This document shows positions 44,191-52,286 of a stretch of 64,000 nt of DNA, piece by piece. How positions within the stretch are numbered: the stretch's first letter is position 1; every line of letters starts with the position of its first letter. The translations under genes were made by a program, and so were the position numbers. The stretch lies in contig NZ_LT629710.1 in assembly GCF_900104535.1 (NCBI RefSeq), positions 496,001-560,000 on the forward strand. The letters are read 5' to 3'. Under the pieces are notes generated by a model. The model saw only the letters and a program-made list of their open reading frames with translations, had not been told where the DNA came from and did not search any database. The DNA is from Nakamurella panacisegetis (lineage in GTDB: Bacteria; Actinomycetota; Actinomycetes; Mycobacteriales; Nakamurellaceae).

Positions 44191-44384
44191 CGGGTCACGC
44201 AGCCGGGTAAACCTCCGGGTACGGCAACGCGCCCGGGCTCTGCCCACCCGAACCTCGGGGCAGTTCGCGTGAGGAAGAGCCCTGCGGGGACGGTGCATCG
44301 CGCAAGAACGTTGGCATTTCCAGTAGTGCCCCTTTGGATTCCACAATTGATCGGGTTCTTTCATACACGTAGCAAGGAGTTGAC

Positions 44385-44876
44385 ATGACCGGAACAGTCG
44401 CAACCTGGCTGACCCAGGAGGCGCACGACCGTCTCAAGCACGAGCTCGACGAGCTGGTACTGCAGCGACCGGTCATCGCCGCGGAGATCAACGCCCGTCG
44501 CGAGGAGGGTGACCTCAAGGAGAACGGTGGTTACCACGCGGCCCGCGACGAGCAGGCCAAGATGGAAGACCGGATCCGCAAGCTCCAGGAACTGCTGCGT
44601 GACGCCCAGGTCGGCGTCCGCCCGGCCGACGACGGCACGGTCGAGCCCGGCATGGTGGTCACCATCGCCTACGACGGGGACGACAGCGACCAGGAGACAT
44701 TCCTGCTCGGTTCCCGCGAGGAGGGCACCCACGGATCGCTGCAGGTCTACTCGCCGCAGTCCCCGCTCGGCGCGGCCATCCGTGGCGCATCGAAGGGCGA
44801 ATTCCGCGAGTACGCGCTGCCCAACGGCACGATCCAGAAGGTCAAGATCGTCGACGCGACCCCGTACGCGGGCTGA
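44385..44876 (+). CDS. greA: Transcription elongation factor GreA
   Basis: 163 residues. The N-terminal coiled coil ('[50 protein letters not shown]') carries the acidic tip residues, and the C-terminal FKBP-like domain includes '[19 protein letters not shown]'. It stimulates transcript cleavage by backtracked RNA polymerase. AAGGAG (44374-44379) lies 5 nt before the ATG. A perfect 15-bp hairpin follows 17 nt after the stop. Confidence 0.97.
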   Translation: MTGTVATWLTQEAHDRLKHELDELVLQRPVIAAEINARREEGDLKENGGYHAARDEQAKMEDRIRKLQELLRDAQVGVRPADDGTVEPGMVVTIAYDGDDSDQETFLLGSREEGTHGSLQVYSPQSPLGAAIRGASKGEFREYALPNGTIQKVKIVDATPYAG

Positions 44877-44893
44877 CCCTCTCCGTCAGCCGT

Positions 44894-44925
44894 AGTGGCC
44901 GCACCCGGGACCGGGTGCGGCCACT
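44894..44925. terminator. Perfect 15-bp hairpin between greA and threonine dehydratase genes
   Basis: AGTGGCCGCACCCGG (44894-44908) and CCGGGTGCGGCCACT (44911-44925) are exact inverted copies separated by GA. The genes on both sides point into it, so it should end both transcripts. There is no T-tract on either strand. Confidence 0.8.
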
Positions 44926-44941
44926 GCTCGTTGCCGGGTGT

Positions 44942-46183
44942 TCAACGGTGGTCGATCACCCGGTATCGGGCTTCGGCCAGGCGTTCCAGCAGCTCGTCGC
45001 GGTGGGAGGGCCCGCGGCATTCCAGCCGCAGGTCGACCTCCACGTCGCCCAGGGCCAGCGAACTGCCGAGCCGGGACTGCTCGACGTCGACCACCGACGC
45101 CCCGAGTTCGCCCACCAGGGCCAGCAGGCGGGCGAGTGATCCGGGACGGTCGGAGATCTCGATGCGCAACGAGAGGAACCGTCCGGCCGCGACCAGGCCG
45201 TGCTGGGTGACGTGCAGCAGCACCAGCGGGTCGATGTTTCCGCCGGAGAGCACCGCCACCACCGGCGGCGTGAACATCTCCGGCGTCGCCATGATGGCGG
45301 CCACCGCCGCCACCCCGGCCGGTTCGACCACCAGCTTCGCCCGCTCCAGACACAGCAGCATGGCCCGGGAGAGTTGATCCTCCGACACCGTCACGACGTC
45401 GTCCACCAACTCGCTGACGTGCGTGTAGGTCAGCGCGGTGGGTTCGCCGACGGCGATGCCGTCGGCCAGGGTGGACATCTTCATCAGACGGACCGGATGC
45501 CCGGCGGCCAGCGAGCCCGGCCAGGCCGCGGCCTGTTCGGCCTGTACCCCGACGATCTTCACATCGGGCCGCGTTGCCTTCACGGCGGCGGCGATCCCGC
45601 TGATCAGGCCGCCACCTCCGGCCGCCACCACGATGGTGGCCACGTCGGGCACCTGCTCGAGGATCTCCAGTCCGACGGTGCCCTGGCCGCGCAGGATGTC
45701 CGGATGGTCGAACGGGTGCACCAGGACCGCCCCGGTCCGCGCGGCGAACGCCCGCGCCTCGATCAGTGACTCGTCGAGCGTCTCGCCGTGCAGGTGCACC
45801 GTGGCTCCGTAGGCCCGGGTGGCCGACAGCTTCGCGATGGACGCGCCGACCGGCATGTAGACCGTCGCCTGGCACCCGAGCAGCGCCGCGGCCAGGGCCA
45901 CCCCCTGCGCGTGGTTGCCGGCGCTGGCCGCGACCACCCCGTTCGCCCGTTCCGCGTCGGTGAGCCGGGAGATCCGGGTGTAGGCGCCGCGGATCTTGAA
46001 CGATCCGGTGCGCTGGAGGTTCTCGCACTTGAGGTACACCGGCCCGCCGACCAGCAGGTTCAGTGGCCGCGAGGACTCCATCGGGGTGTACCGGATGACG
46101 CCCTCCAGCAGGGCCGCGGCCTCCTGGATCTCCTCGACGCCGATCATGCGTACCTCGGCCGCGCTCAACACAGGTTCGGTCAT
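44942..46183 (-). CDS. ilvA: Threonine ammonia-lyase (threonine dehydratase)
   Basis: 413 residues. PLP lysine in 'GSFKIRGAY', 'SAGNHAQGVA' and the glycine loop 'GGGGLISG' mark the catalytic domain (~20-330). The C-terminus (~330-413) is a single ACT-like domain ('LSLRIEISDRPGSLARLLALVGELGASVVDVEQSR'), the form seen in catabolic-type or short IlvA. It deaminates threonine to 2-oxobutanoate. ATG 46183 is used: CAGGAT lies 6 nt upstream. The in-frame GTG at 46186 is an alternative. Confidence 0.93.
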   Translation of the reverse strand: MTEPVLSAAEVRMIGVEEIQEAAALLEGVIRYTPMESSRPLNLLVGGPVYLKCENLQRTGSFKIRGAYTRISRLTDAERANGVVAASAGNHAQGVALAAALLGCQATVYMPVGASIAKLSATRAYGATVHLHGETLDESLIEARAFAARTGAVLVHPFDHPDILRGQGTVGLEILEQVPDVATIVVAAGGGGLISGIAAAVKATRPDVKIVGVQAEQAAAWPGSLAAGHPVRLMKMSTLADGIAVGEPTALTYTHVSELVDDVVTVSEDQLSRAMLLCLERAKLVVEPAGVAAVAAIMATPEMFTPPVVAVLSGGNIDPLVLLHVTQHGLVAAGRFLSLRIEISDRPGSLARLLALVGELGASVVDVEQSRLGSSLALGDVEVDLRLECRGPSHRDELLERLAEARYRVIDHR

Positions 46184-46219
46184 CACCGCATCCTGCCAGC
46201 CCCGGCCGTATCCGCAACG

Positions 46220-47227
46220 CTAGGCGTGCGGCCAGTAGCTGTCCGGTTGCAGCACCACCGCGGCCGCACCGATGAGGCCGGCGTCTCCGCCGAGCAGGGC
46301 CGGGATGACGCGCGGGGAGGACGCGTAGCCCAGGCCAGCGAACTTGGCGTACCCGTCGGCGATCGGATCGAACAGCAGCGATCCGGCCCCGGCCACACCC
46401 CCGCCGATCACCACCACGTCGAGGTCCAGCAGGGTCACGGCGCCGGCCACGGCCAGTCCGATCGCCTCTCCGGCCCGGCGGAAGGTGGCCAGTGCGATCG
46501 GGTCGCCCCGGCGGGCCGCGGCAGCCACCGCCCCGGCGTCCGGCACATCCAGACCGTGGGCCCTGGCCCACCCGGCGATGCTGGTCCCGCTGGCCACCGC
46601 CTCCAGGCATCCGATGCCGCCGCACACGCAGGGCGGCCCGAACGGATCGACACTGATGTGGCCGATGTGGCCCGCGTTCCCGGTGGTGCCCGGCACCACC
46701 CGCCCGTCGATGATGACGCCACCGCCGATACCCGTGGAGACGACCATGCCGAGCACGTTCCGGCGTCCGCGGGCGGCGCCGCGCCAGTGCTCGCCCACCG
46801 CCACCGCCACCGCGTCACCGAACATCCGTACGCCGAGGCCGTACCGCTCGACCAGGCGGTCGCGCAGCGGGAAGCCGCGCCAGGCCGGAATGTTCACCGG
46901 GGACACCGTGCCGGCGTCCCGGTCGAGCGGGGCGGCCGTGGCGATGCCGACCGCCGGCATCGGCAGCGGCTGGTCCGACTCCAGACCCACCGCGTGCAGC
47001 ACCGAATCGATGACGTCGGTCAGAGCGTCGTACAACTCCTCCGGGTTGCTGCCCTGCGGATTGCCGATGCGCCGCGACGAGACGATCTCCCCCAGCTCGG
47101 TGACGATCCCGGCTGCGAACTTCGTGCCGCCGATGTCGACGGCCAATGCGCACCGCGAGAGGTCGAGGGGCTGGCTCGATTCGCGGTCGGTGTCAGGGAT
47201 CATGATCGATTCGGTGTTGATCGGCAC
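46220..47227 (-). CDS. ROK family sugar kinase (glucokinase-like)
   Basis: 335 residues. The phosphate-binding loop 'AVDIGGTKFAAGI', catalytic 'GDAVAVAVGEHW', and the ROK zinc signature 'GHISVDPFGPPCVCGGIGCLE' (CxCGxxGC) are complete. It lacks an N-terminal helix-turn-helix, so it is an enzyme, not a repressor. Glucose, N-acetylglucosamine or N-acetylmannosamine are possible substrates. GAGAAT lies 6 nt upstream of GTG 47227; ATG 47203 is an alternative. It ends 36 nt before ilvA on the same strand. Confidence 0.9.
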   Translation of the reverse strand: MPINTESIMIPDTDRESSQPLDLSRCALAVDIGGTKFAAGIVTELGEIVSSRRIGNPQGSNPEELYDALTDVIDSVLHAVGLESDQPLPMPAVGIATAAPLDRDAGTVSPVNIPAWRGFPLRDRLVERYGLGVRMFGDAVAVAVGEHWRGAARGRRNVLGMVVSTGIGGGVIIDGRVVPGTTGNAGHIGHISVDPFGPPCVCGGIGCLEAVASGTSIAGWARAHGLDVPDAGAVAAAARRGDPIALATFRRAGEAIGLAVAGAVTLLDLDVVVIGGGVAGAGSLLFDPIADGYAKFAGLGYASSPRVIPALLGGDAGLIGAAAVVLQPDSYWPHA

Positions 47228-47286
47228 GCGTCCATTCTCGCCCGCCCGGGTGATCGCGGTGACCGTTCGCGGCGAACCGACGACGA

Positions 47287-48438
47287 TCAGTCGAGCGCGT
47301 CCGAGAGGTCGGCGATCAGATCGTCGATGTCCTCGATGCCGACCGACAACCGGATCAGGTCGTCCGGGACCTCGAGGCTCGACCCGGCGACGCTGGCGTG
47401 GGTCATCAGGGCCGGGTGCTCGATCAGTGATTCGACCCCGCCGAGGGACTCGCCGAGGGTGAACAACCGGGTCCGGGAGCAGATCTTCACCGCTTCCTCC
47501 CGGCCACCGACCACCCGGAACGAGACCATGCCGCCGAAGCGGTGCATCTGTCCGGCGGCGACATCGTGGCCCGGATGGGTTTCGAGGCCGGGGTAGTAGA
47601 CGGTGCCGACCCGGCTGTGCGACTCGAGCAGGTCGACGATCTGCTCGGCGTTGTCACAGTGACGTTCCATCCGGACGGCCAGCGTCTTGAGTCCGCGGAG
47701 GGTCAGCCACGAGTCGAACGGACCGGCGACGGCTCCCATCGACTTGGCGTGGAAGCTGAACGCCTCCCCCAGCTCGTCGTTCGCGGTGATCAGGGCGCCC
47801 CCGACGACGTCGGAGTGGCCGCCGACGTACTTGGTCGTGGAGTGCAGAACGATGTCCGCCCCCAGAGCCAGCGGCTGCTGCAGGTACGGCGAGGCAAAAG
47901 TGTTGTCCACCAAGAGCTTCGCATCGGCGTCGCGGGCGATGGCGGCCAGCTCGTAGATGTCGGCGATACCCAGCAGCGGGTTGGTCGGGGTCTCGCACCA
48001 GATCAACCTGGTGTTGGGTCGGACGGCCGCTCGGACGGCGTCGAGGTCGGCCAACGGCACGGCCGAATAGGTGAGTCCCCACGGCACGCCGATCTTGTCG
48101 ATCAGGCGGAAGGACCCGCCGTAGGCGTCAGACGGGATGATCAGGTGGTCACCGGGACGGAGGATGGCCCGGATCGCGGCGTCGGCGGCGGCCATGCCGG
48201 ACGCGAACGCCTTGCCGTGGCGGCCTCGCTCGAGGCTGGCCAGGGCGAGTTCGAGCGCGGTGCGGGTGGGATTGCCGGCGCGGGAGTAGTCGTAACCGGC
48301 CCTGGTCTCGCCCACCACGTCCTGGGCGAAGGTGGAGGTCTGGTAGATCGGCACCACGACCGCACCGGTGGTGGCGTCCGGCTCCTGGCCGACGTGGATG
48401 GCGCGGGTCGCGAAGCCGTCATCGGCCGGGGTCGTCAT
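47287..48438 (-). CDS. metB: Cystathionine gamma-synthase
   Basis: 383 residues of the Cys/Met-metabolism PLP family. PLP lysine is in 'HSTTKYVGGHSD'; 'YDYSRAGNPTRTALE', 'ASGMAAADAAI' and C-terminal 'TLGESLGGVESLIEHPALMTHAS' match MetB/MetC. Gamma-synthase rather than lyase is inferred from the mycobacterial counterpart (Rv1079) near cbs and greA. TAGCCT lies 6 nt before the ATG, suggesting a leaderless transcript. Confidence 0.93.
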   Translation of the reverse strand: MTTPADDGFATRAIHVGQEPDATTGAVVVPIYQTSTFAQDVVGETRAGYDYSRAGNPTRTALELALASLERGRHGKAFASGMAAADAAIRAILRPGDHLIIPSDAYGGSFRLIDKIGVPWGLTYSAVPLADLDAVRAAVRPNTRLIWCETPTNPLLGIADIYELAAIARDADAKLLVDNTFASPYLQQPLALGADIVLHSTTKYVGGHSDVVGGALITANDELGEAFSFHAKSMGAVAGPFDSWLTLRGLKTLAVRMERHCDNAEQIVDLLESHSRVGTVYYPGLETHPGHDVAAGQMHRFGGMVSFRVVGGREEAVKICSRTRLFTLGESLGGVESLIEHPALMTHASVAGSSLEVPDDLIRLSVGIEDIDDLIADLSDALD

Positions 48439-48444
48439 GCGCTC

Positions 48445-48450
48445 AGGCTA
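48445..48450 (-). promoter_or_regulatory. -10-like hexamer TAGCCT for leaderless metB
   Basis: TAGCCT on the minus strand ends 6 nt before ATG 48438, with no Shine-Dalgarno sequence in between. I find no SAM-type riboswitch in the 93-nt spacer upstream. Confidence 0.45.
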
Positions 48451-48496
48451 GCGGACGCGGGCGGATGCCGGACGGACGACGAGACCCGCACGACCG

Positions 48497-48516
48497 ACGA
48501 AAGGACGGACTTTCGT
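48497..48516 (-). terminator. Short hairpin behind the four-helix membrane protein gene
   Basis: ACGAAAG (48497-48503) pairs with CTTTCGT (48510-48516), loop of 6 nt, located 16 nt after the stop of the minus-strand gene at 48532. It could terminate that transcript before metB. Confidence 0.4.
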
Positions 48517-48531
48517 GCCCCGCCCCGGCGG

Positions 48532-49023
48532 TCACGTCGGCAGATAGGTCGCGGACGGCGGAAACGCCGGTTTCGCTGCCCCGACGGCGGTCACCCAACG
48601 TCCGGTGGCCGGAAGCACAGCCACCGCGAACACGACCACGGCTCCCCAGTAGAGAGACCACTGCGGGATCGCGACGCTCGATCCGTAGTGGTAGCTGAAC
48701 TGGGCCACGGCCGTGGTGGCGATGGCGATCATCGCCCCGAGCACGAGGACACCGCGGCCGAGCCGGAAGGCCAGCAACACCGAACCGATGACCATCAGCA
48801 GCACGGCCGCGCCCCAGCCCACGGTCGGGATCAGGACGTACTTCGGCAACGTGGTGCCCTGGTTCGCCCTGATCTGGTCGATGAGCGCCCGTCCGTGGTC
48901 GTAGGACCAGCGGCCGAGGATCCAGCTACTGATGCCGGCCACGGTGACGGTGAGGCCGGCGGCCAGCGCGGCCGGAAGGTCGTCCTGCCGGGCGGATTCG
49001 TACGGTGCCGGTAGATAGGTCAC
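48532..49023 (-). CDS. Four-helix membrane protein of unknown function
   Basis: 163 residues. Four hydrophobic segments (~18-36, ~62-84, ~88-108, ~118-140) separated by a polar loop ('LGRWSYDHGRALIDQIRANQGTTLP'). I do not recognise a family. It begins with GTG 49023, preceded by an excellent GGAGGTGAT about 5 nt upstream, so it is likely well translated. It lies 69 nt downstream of the HxlR gene on the same strand. Confidence 0.72.
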   Translation of the reverse strand: MTYLPAPYESARQDDLPAALAAGLTVTVAGISSWILGRWSYDHGRALIDQIRANQGTTLPKYVLIPTVGWGAAVLLMVIGSVLLAFRLGRGVLVLGAMIAIATTAVAQFSYHYGSSVAIPQWSLYWGAVVVFAVAVLPATGRWVTAVGAAKPAFPPSATYLPT

Positions 49024-49092
49024 GTCGCATCACCTCCAGCCGCGCTCGTTCCCGTCCAGGGTAGTTCGCACCGACGCCGGACGCAGCGGCGT

Positions 49093-49533
49093 TCAGCGGG
49101 CCTGACGCTCGTCGTACCGCCGCCGGGCTTCGAGTACGGCGGCCGTCTCGGACTCGACCAGGCTGACCAGGGCCCCCAGCCGCGCGGCGACGGGTGCGCC
49201 GAGCTCGGTCAGGCTGTACTCCACCCGCGGGGGGATCTCGGCCTGCACGTCACGATTGACCATGCCGTCCCGTTCCAGGGCCTGGAGGGTCTGGGCCAAC
49301 ATCTTCTCGCTGACCCCATCGACCCGCCGCCGGAGAGCATTGAACCGTCGCGGCTCCTCGGCCAGGGCCAGCATGACCAGCGCACCCCACTTGCCGGCGA
49401 CGGTCTCCACGACCGACCGGGACGAGCAGCCGCGCGCGAAGACGTCGGCGATCAGCGAGGACGGGACGTCCGGAGCCGGGTCGTCCGGAGCCGGGTCGTC
49501 CGGAGCCGGGGGCCGGAGTGCGGGATGGGACAC
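49093..49533 (-). CDS. HxlR-family transcriptional regulator
   Basis: 146 residues. A winged helix of the HxlR type fills ~35-130 ('VVETVAGKWGALVMLALAEEPRRFNALRRRVDGVSEKMLAQTLQALERDGMVNR'), with a Cys ('ARGCSSRSV') at the place where redox- or aldehyde-sensing members carry one. The N-terminus has a repeated Pro-Asp-Asp-Pro-Ala motif encoded by a 15-bp tandem repeat. GTG 49533 is the start. It is divergent from a quinone-reductase-like gene and probably represses it through the palindrome at 49603-49625. Confidence 0.92.
   Translation of the reverse strand: MSHPALRPPAPDDPAPDDPAPDVPSSLIADVFARGCSSRSVVETVAGKWGALVMLALAEEPRRFNALRRRVDGVSEKMLAQTLQALERDGMVNRDVQAEIPPRVEYSLTELGAPVAARLGALVSLVESETAAVLEARRRYDERQAR
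49469..49513. repeat. 15-bp in-frame tandem repeat at the 5' end of the HxlR gene
   Basis: TCCGGAGCCGGGTCG occurs at 49469-49483 and 49484-49498, with 12 of 15 bases again from 49499. Because the unit is a multiple of three, copy-number change would lengthen or shorten the N-terminal Pro/Asp repeat without a frameshift. Confidence 0.85.
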
Positions 49534-49586
49534 CCCAGCAAGGTACCTCCGGGATCGCCACCGTCCGCCCCTTCGGTGATCCGCAT

Positions 49587-49625
49587 CACTAACGGAACAG
49601 GCGGCACTAACCAGGAGTTAGTGCC
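49587..49625. promoter_or_regulatory. Palindromic operator between the HxlR gene and the quinone-reductase-like gene
   Basis: GGCACTAAC (49603-49611) and GTTAGTGCC (49617-49625) are exact inverted copies separated by CAGGA. An extra half-site CACTAAC is at 49587-49593, 18 nt from the matching base of the full site. The 143-bp divergent spacer is where an HxlR dimer would act on both genes. Confidence 0.8.
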
Positions 49626-49676
49626 AGTGGACCGGTCAGCCGTCGATCCACCGCCATCATCTTCAGGGAGCACGCC

Positions 49677-50549
49677 ATGATCGCCATCACCGGAGCCACC
49701 GGTCACCTCGGCCGCCTCGTCATCGCCGACCTGCTGAAGGCCGGTACGCCGGCCGAGCAGATCGTCGCCGTCGTCCGATCCGCCGGCAAGGCCGAAGACC
49801 TTGCCGCCCAGGGCATCGACGTTCGCGTGGCCGACTACGGCCAGCGCGACGCGCTGACCGCCGCCCTGACCGGAGTCCAGCGGCTGCTGTTGATCTCGGC
49901 CAGCGAGCCGGGCGTGCGGGTACCCCAGCACCGGAACGTCGTCGAGGCGGCCGTGGCCGCCGGGGTCGGCTACCTCGCCTACACGAGCCTGCTGCGGGCC
50001 GACACCACGCAGCTCAACCTGGCGCCGGAACACAAGGCCACCGAAGAGTTGATCGTCGCCTCGGGCCTGCCGTACACCTTCCTGCGCAACGGCTGGTACC
50101 TGGAGAACTACACCGGCGACCTGGCCGCCACCATCGCCCGGGGGACGATCGTCGGGGTGGCCGGTGACGGCCGGGTATCGGCGGCCGCCCGGGCCGACTA
50201 CGCAGCGGCCGCCGCCGCAGTCCTGCTGGGCAGCGGGTTCGAGGGGCAGATCCTCGAACTCGGGGGCGACACGTCCTTCACGCTGGCCGAGCAGGCCGCC
50301 GCCTTCGCCGCCGGCGCCGGAACGCCCGTGGTCTATCAGCAGCTCACCGCGCCGGCCTACACCGAGGTGCTGACCGGCGCCGGCCTCCCGGCCGGTGTGG
50401 CCGAGTTCGTGGTCGGCATCGATCAGGCCATCGCGCGCGGCGACCTGGAGACCGACTCCCACCAGCTCTCGCAACTGATCGGCCGCCCGACGGCCGACCC
50501 GATCGAGTTCTTCAGGGCCGCCGCGGCGCAGGCCGTGTCAGCCGGTTAG
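49677..50549 (+). CDS. NmrA-like NAD(P)H-dependent quinone oxidoreductase (QorB type)
   Basis: 290 residues. The Rossmann motif is 'AITGATGHLGRLVI' at the start, with 'YTSLLRAD' and 'SGLPYTFLRNGWYLENY' typical of NAD(P)H:quinone oxidoreductase 2 (QorB). It should reduce quinones or related electrophiles with NADPH. Its expression is probably controlled by the divergent HxlR regulator. Its last 12 nt overlap the end of the convergent cbs gene. Confidence 0.9.
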   Translation: MIAITGATGHLGRLVIADLLKAGTPAEQIVAVVRSAGKAEDLAAQGIDVRVADYGQRDALTAALTGVQRLLLISASEPGVRVPQHRNVVEAAVAAGVGYLAYTSLLRADTTQLNLAPEHKATEELIVASGLPYTFLRNGWYLENYTGDLAATIARGTIVGVAGDGRVSAAARADYAAAAAAVLLGSGFEGQILELGGDTSFTLAEQAAAFAAGAGTPVVYQQLTAPAYTEVLTGAGLPAGVAEFVVGIDQAIARGDLETDSHQLSQLIGRPTADPIEFFRAAAAQAVSAG

Positions 50550-51902
50550 GAAGTTGAGCAGGTCGGCCCGGGTGAGCACCCCGGCCGGCTTGCCGTCGTC
50601 GATCACCATGACGGCGTCCGAACGCTCCAGTGCGGCGCGGATGGACGGGATCTCCTCGCCCGAGCCGACCAACGGCAGCGGCGCCGCCATGTGGGACGAC
50701 ACGGCGTCGGCCAACGTGGCCCGTCCGGTGAACAGGTCCTCCAGCAGCGCCCGTTCGGAGACCGAACCCACCACCTCGCCCGCCATGACGGGCGGTTCGG
50801 CCGACACCACCGGCATCTGCGATACGCCGTACTCGTGCATGATCTCCACGGCGTCGCGGACGGTCTCGTTCGGATGGGTGTGCACCATGGACGGGAGCTC
50901 GCCGCTCTTGCGGCGCAGTACGTCCCCGACCGTGGTGTGCCCGTCCTGGGTGAGGAATCCGTACGACGCCATCCACTCGTCGTTGAAGATCTTGGACAGG
51001 TAGCCCCGGCCGCCGTCGGGCAGGAGGACGACCACCACGTCGTCCTCGGTCAGGTGCTGGGCGACCCGCAACGCGGCGGCGACGGCCATTCCGCAGGAGC
51101 CGCCGACCAGCAGGCCCTCCTCGCGGGCCAACCGCCGGGTGACGGCGAACGACTCGGCGTCGGACACGGCGACGATCTCGTCCGTCACCGTCGGGTCGTA
51201 GGCGCTCGGCCAGAAGTCCTCTCCGACCCCTTCCACCAGGTACGGGCGCCCGGTGCCGCCGGAGTAGACCGATCCCTCCGGGTCGGCGCCGATCACGCGC
51301 ACCGCGCCCCCGGACATGTCCTTCAGGTAGCGGCCGGTGCCGGAGATGGTGCCTCCGGTGCCGACGCCGGCCACGAAATGGGTGACCTTGCCGTCGGTGT
51401 CGGCCCAGATCTCCGGGCCGGTCGACTCGTAGTGCGACGCCGGATTGGCCGGGTTGGCGTACTGGTTGGGCTTCCAGGCCCCCGGGGTCTCACGGACCAG
51501 TCGATCGGAGACGGAGTAGTAACTGTCCGGGTCTTCCGGAGCGACGGCGGTCGGGCAGACGACCACTTCGGCCCCGTAGGCCCGCAGGACGTTCCGCTTG
51601 TCCTCGCTGACCTTGTCCGGGCAGACGAAGATGCAGTGGTAGCCGCGCTGCTGCGCGACCAGGGCCAACCCGACGCCCGTGTTACCGCTGGTCGGCTCGA
51701 CGATGGTGCCGCCCGGCCGGAGTTCACCGGACTTCTCCGCCTCGGTGATCATCTTGAGGGCGATCCGGTCCTTGACCGACCCGCCCGGATTCACGTACTC
51801 GATCTTGGCCAGGATCAACGGCTTGAGCCCGGCGGCGAGGGAGTTGAGCTTGACCAACGGGGTGCCGCCGACCAGGTCGACGACGGACTGGGCGTAGCGC
51901 AC
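50538..51902 (-). CDS. cbs: Cystathionine beta-synthase
   Basis: 454 residues. The catalytic PLP domain (~1-325) has 'NPGGSVKDRIA' (Schiff-base Lys), 'EPTSGNTGVGLALVAQQRGY' and 'GVGTGGTISGTGRYLK'. Two CBS domains (~335-454) are regulatory ('TVRDAVEIMHEYGVSQMPVV', 'SDAVMVIDDGKPAGVLTRADLLNFL'). No heme-binding N-terminus is present. It condenses serine and homocysteine in reverse transsulfuration. AAGGAG lies 7 nt before GTG 51902. Counterpart of Rv1077. Confidence 0.95.
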   Translation of the reverse strand: MRYAQSVVDLVGGTPLVKLNSLAAGLKPLILAKIEYVNPGGSVKDRIALKMITEAEKSGELRPGGTIVEPTSGNTGVGLALVAQQRGYHCIFVCPDKVSEDKRNVLRAYGAEVVVCPTAVAPEDPDSYYSVSDRLVRETPGAWKPNQYANPANPASHYESTGPEIWADTDGKVTHFVAGVGTGGTISGTGRYLKDMSGGAVRVIGADPEGSVYSGGTGRPYLVEGVGEDFWPSAYDPTVTDEIVAVSDAESFAVTRRLAREEGLLVGGSCGMAVAAALRVAQHLTEDDVVVVLLPDGGRGYLSKIFNDEWMASYGFLTQDGHTTVGDVLRRKSGELPSMVHTHPNETVRDAVEIMHEYGVSQMPVVSAEPPVMAGEVVGSVSERALLEDLFTGRATLADAVSSHMAAPLPLVGSGEEIPSIRAALERSDAVMVIDDGKPAGVLTRADLLNFLTG

Positions 51903-52286
51903 GTGAGAGATCTCCTTGTCGGCGCGTCGCGCCAGTTGCTTTCGGACGGTCTGCTTGGGATGGCCACCGCTCGGACGGCACCGGAACAGCCTCTGCCGAA
52001 GGGTCCAACGACCGGCAGGTTCCGTTCTCGGCATGCGCGGCGTCCCTCGCCACGTTGCGCCCTGTGTAAGCAGGTTAACGGGCCGCCATCGCCCGGACCA
52101 CCAACGGCAACCCCCGATCGGCAGCCCGGTGGGCACAGGCACCTCCGGCCGGCGGGGGCGGATCACGCCCGACCCCTCCGCGTGACACCGGGTATCGATC
52201 AGGACGACAAAGGAGCACAATTGTTCCTCTCGGTCGCTGACCTGATCTCGCCGGCCGGGTGAAGAGGGCTCGAACGCAGGAAAGAA
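51903..52286. other. Divergent spacer between cbs and the SGNH hydrolase gene with a hairpin at 52197-52247
   Basis: This 384-bp gap has no convincing gene. GATCAGG (52197-52203) pairs with CCTGATC (52241-52247), with further complementarity AGGA/TCCT inside, centred on ACAATTGT; this lies 40 nt upstream of the SGNH gene. I found no leader peptide, T-box or SAM riboswitch on the cbs side. Confidence 0.6.

Noticed and set aside
43911-44198. A 95-codon frame in the mca-greA spacer as a possible DUF4307 gene
   Set aside because: It lacks a transmembrane segment and any DUF4307-like pattern, and it runs through the hairpin at 44155-44177.
51903-52286. Cysteine leader peptide or SAM riboswitch upstream of cbs
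   Set aside because: No short Cys-bearing ORF with a nearby stop and no riboswitch core could be found; the only long frame runs straight into cbs.
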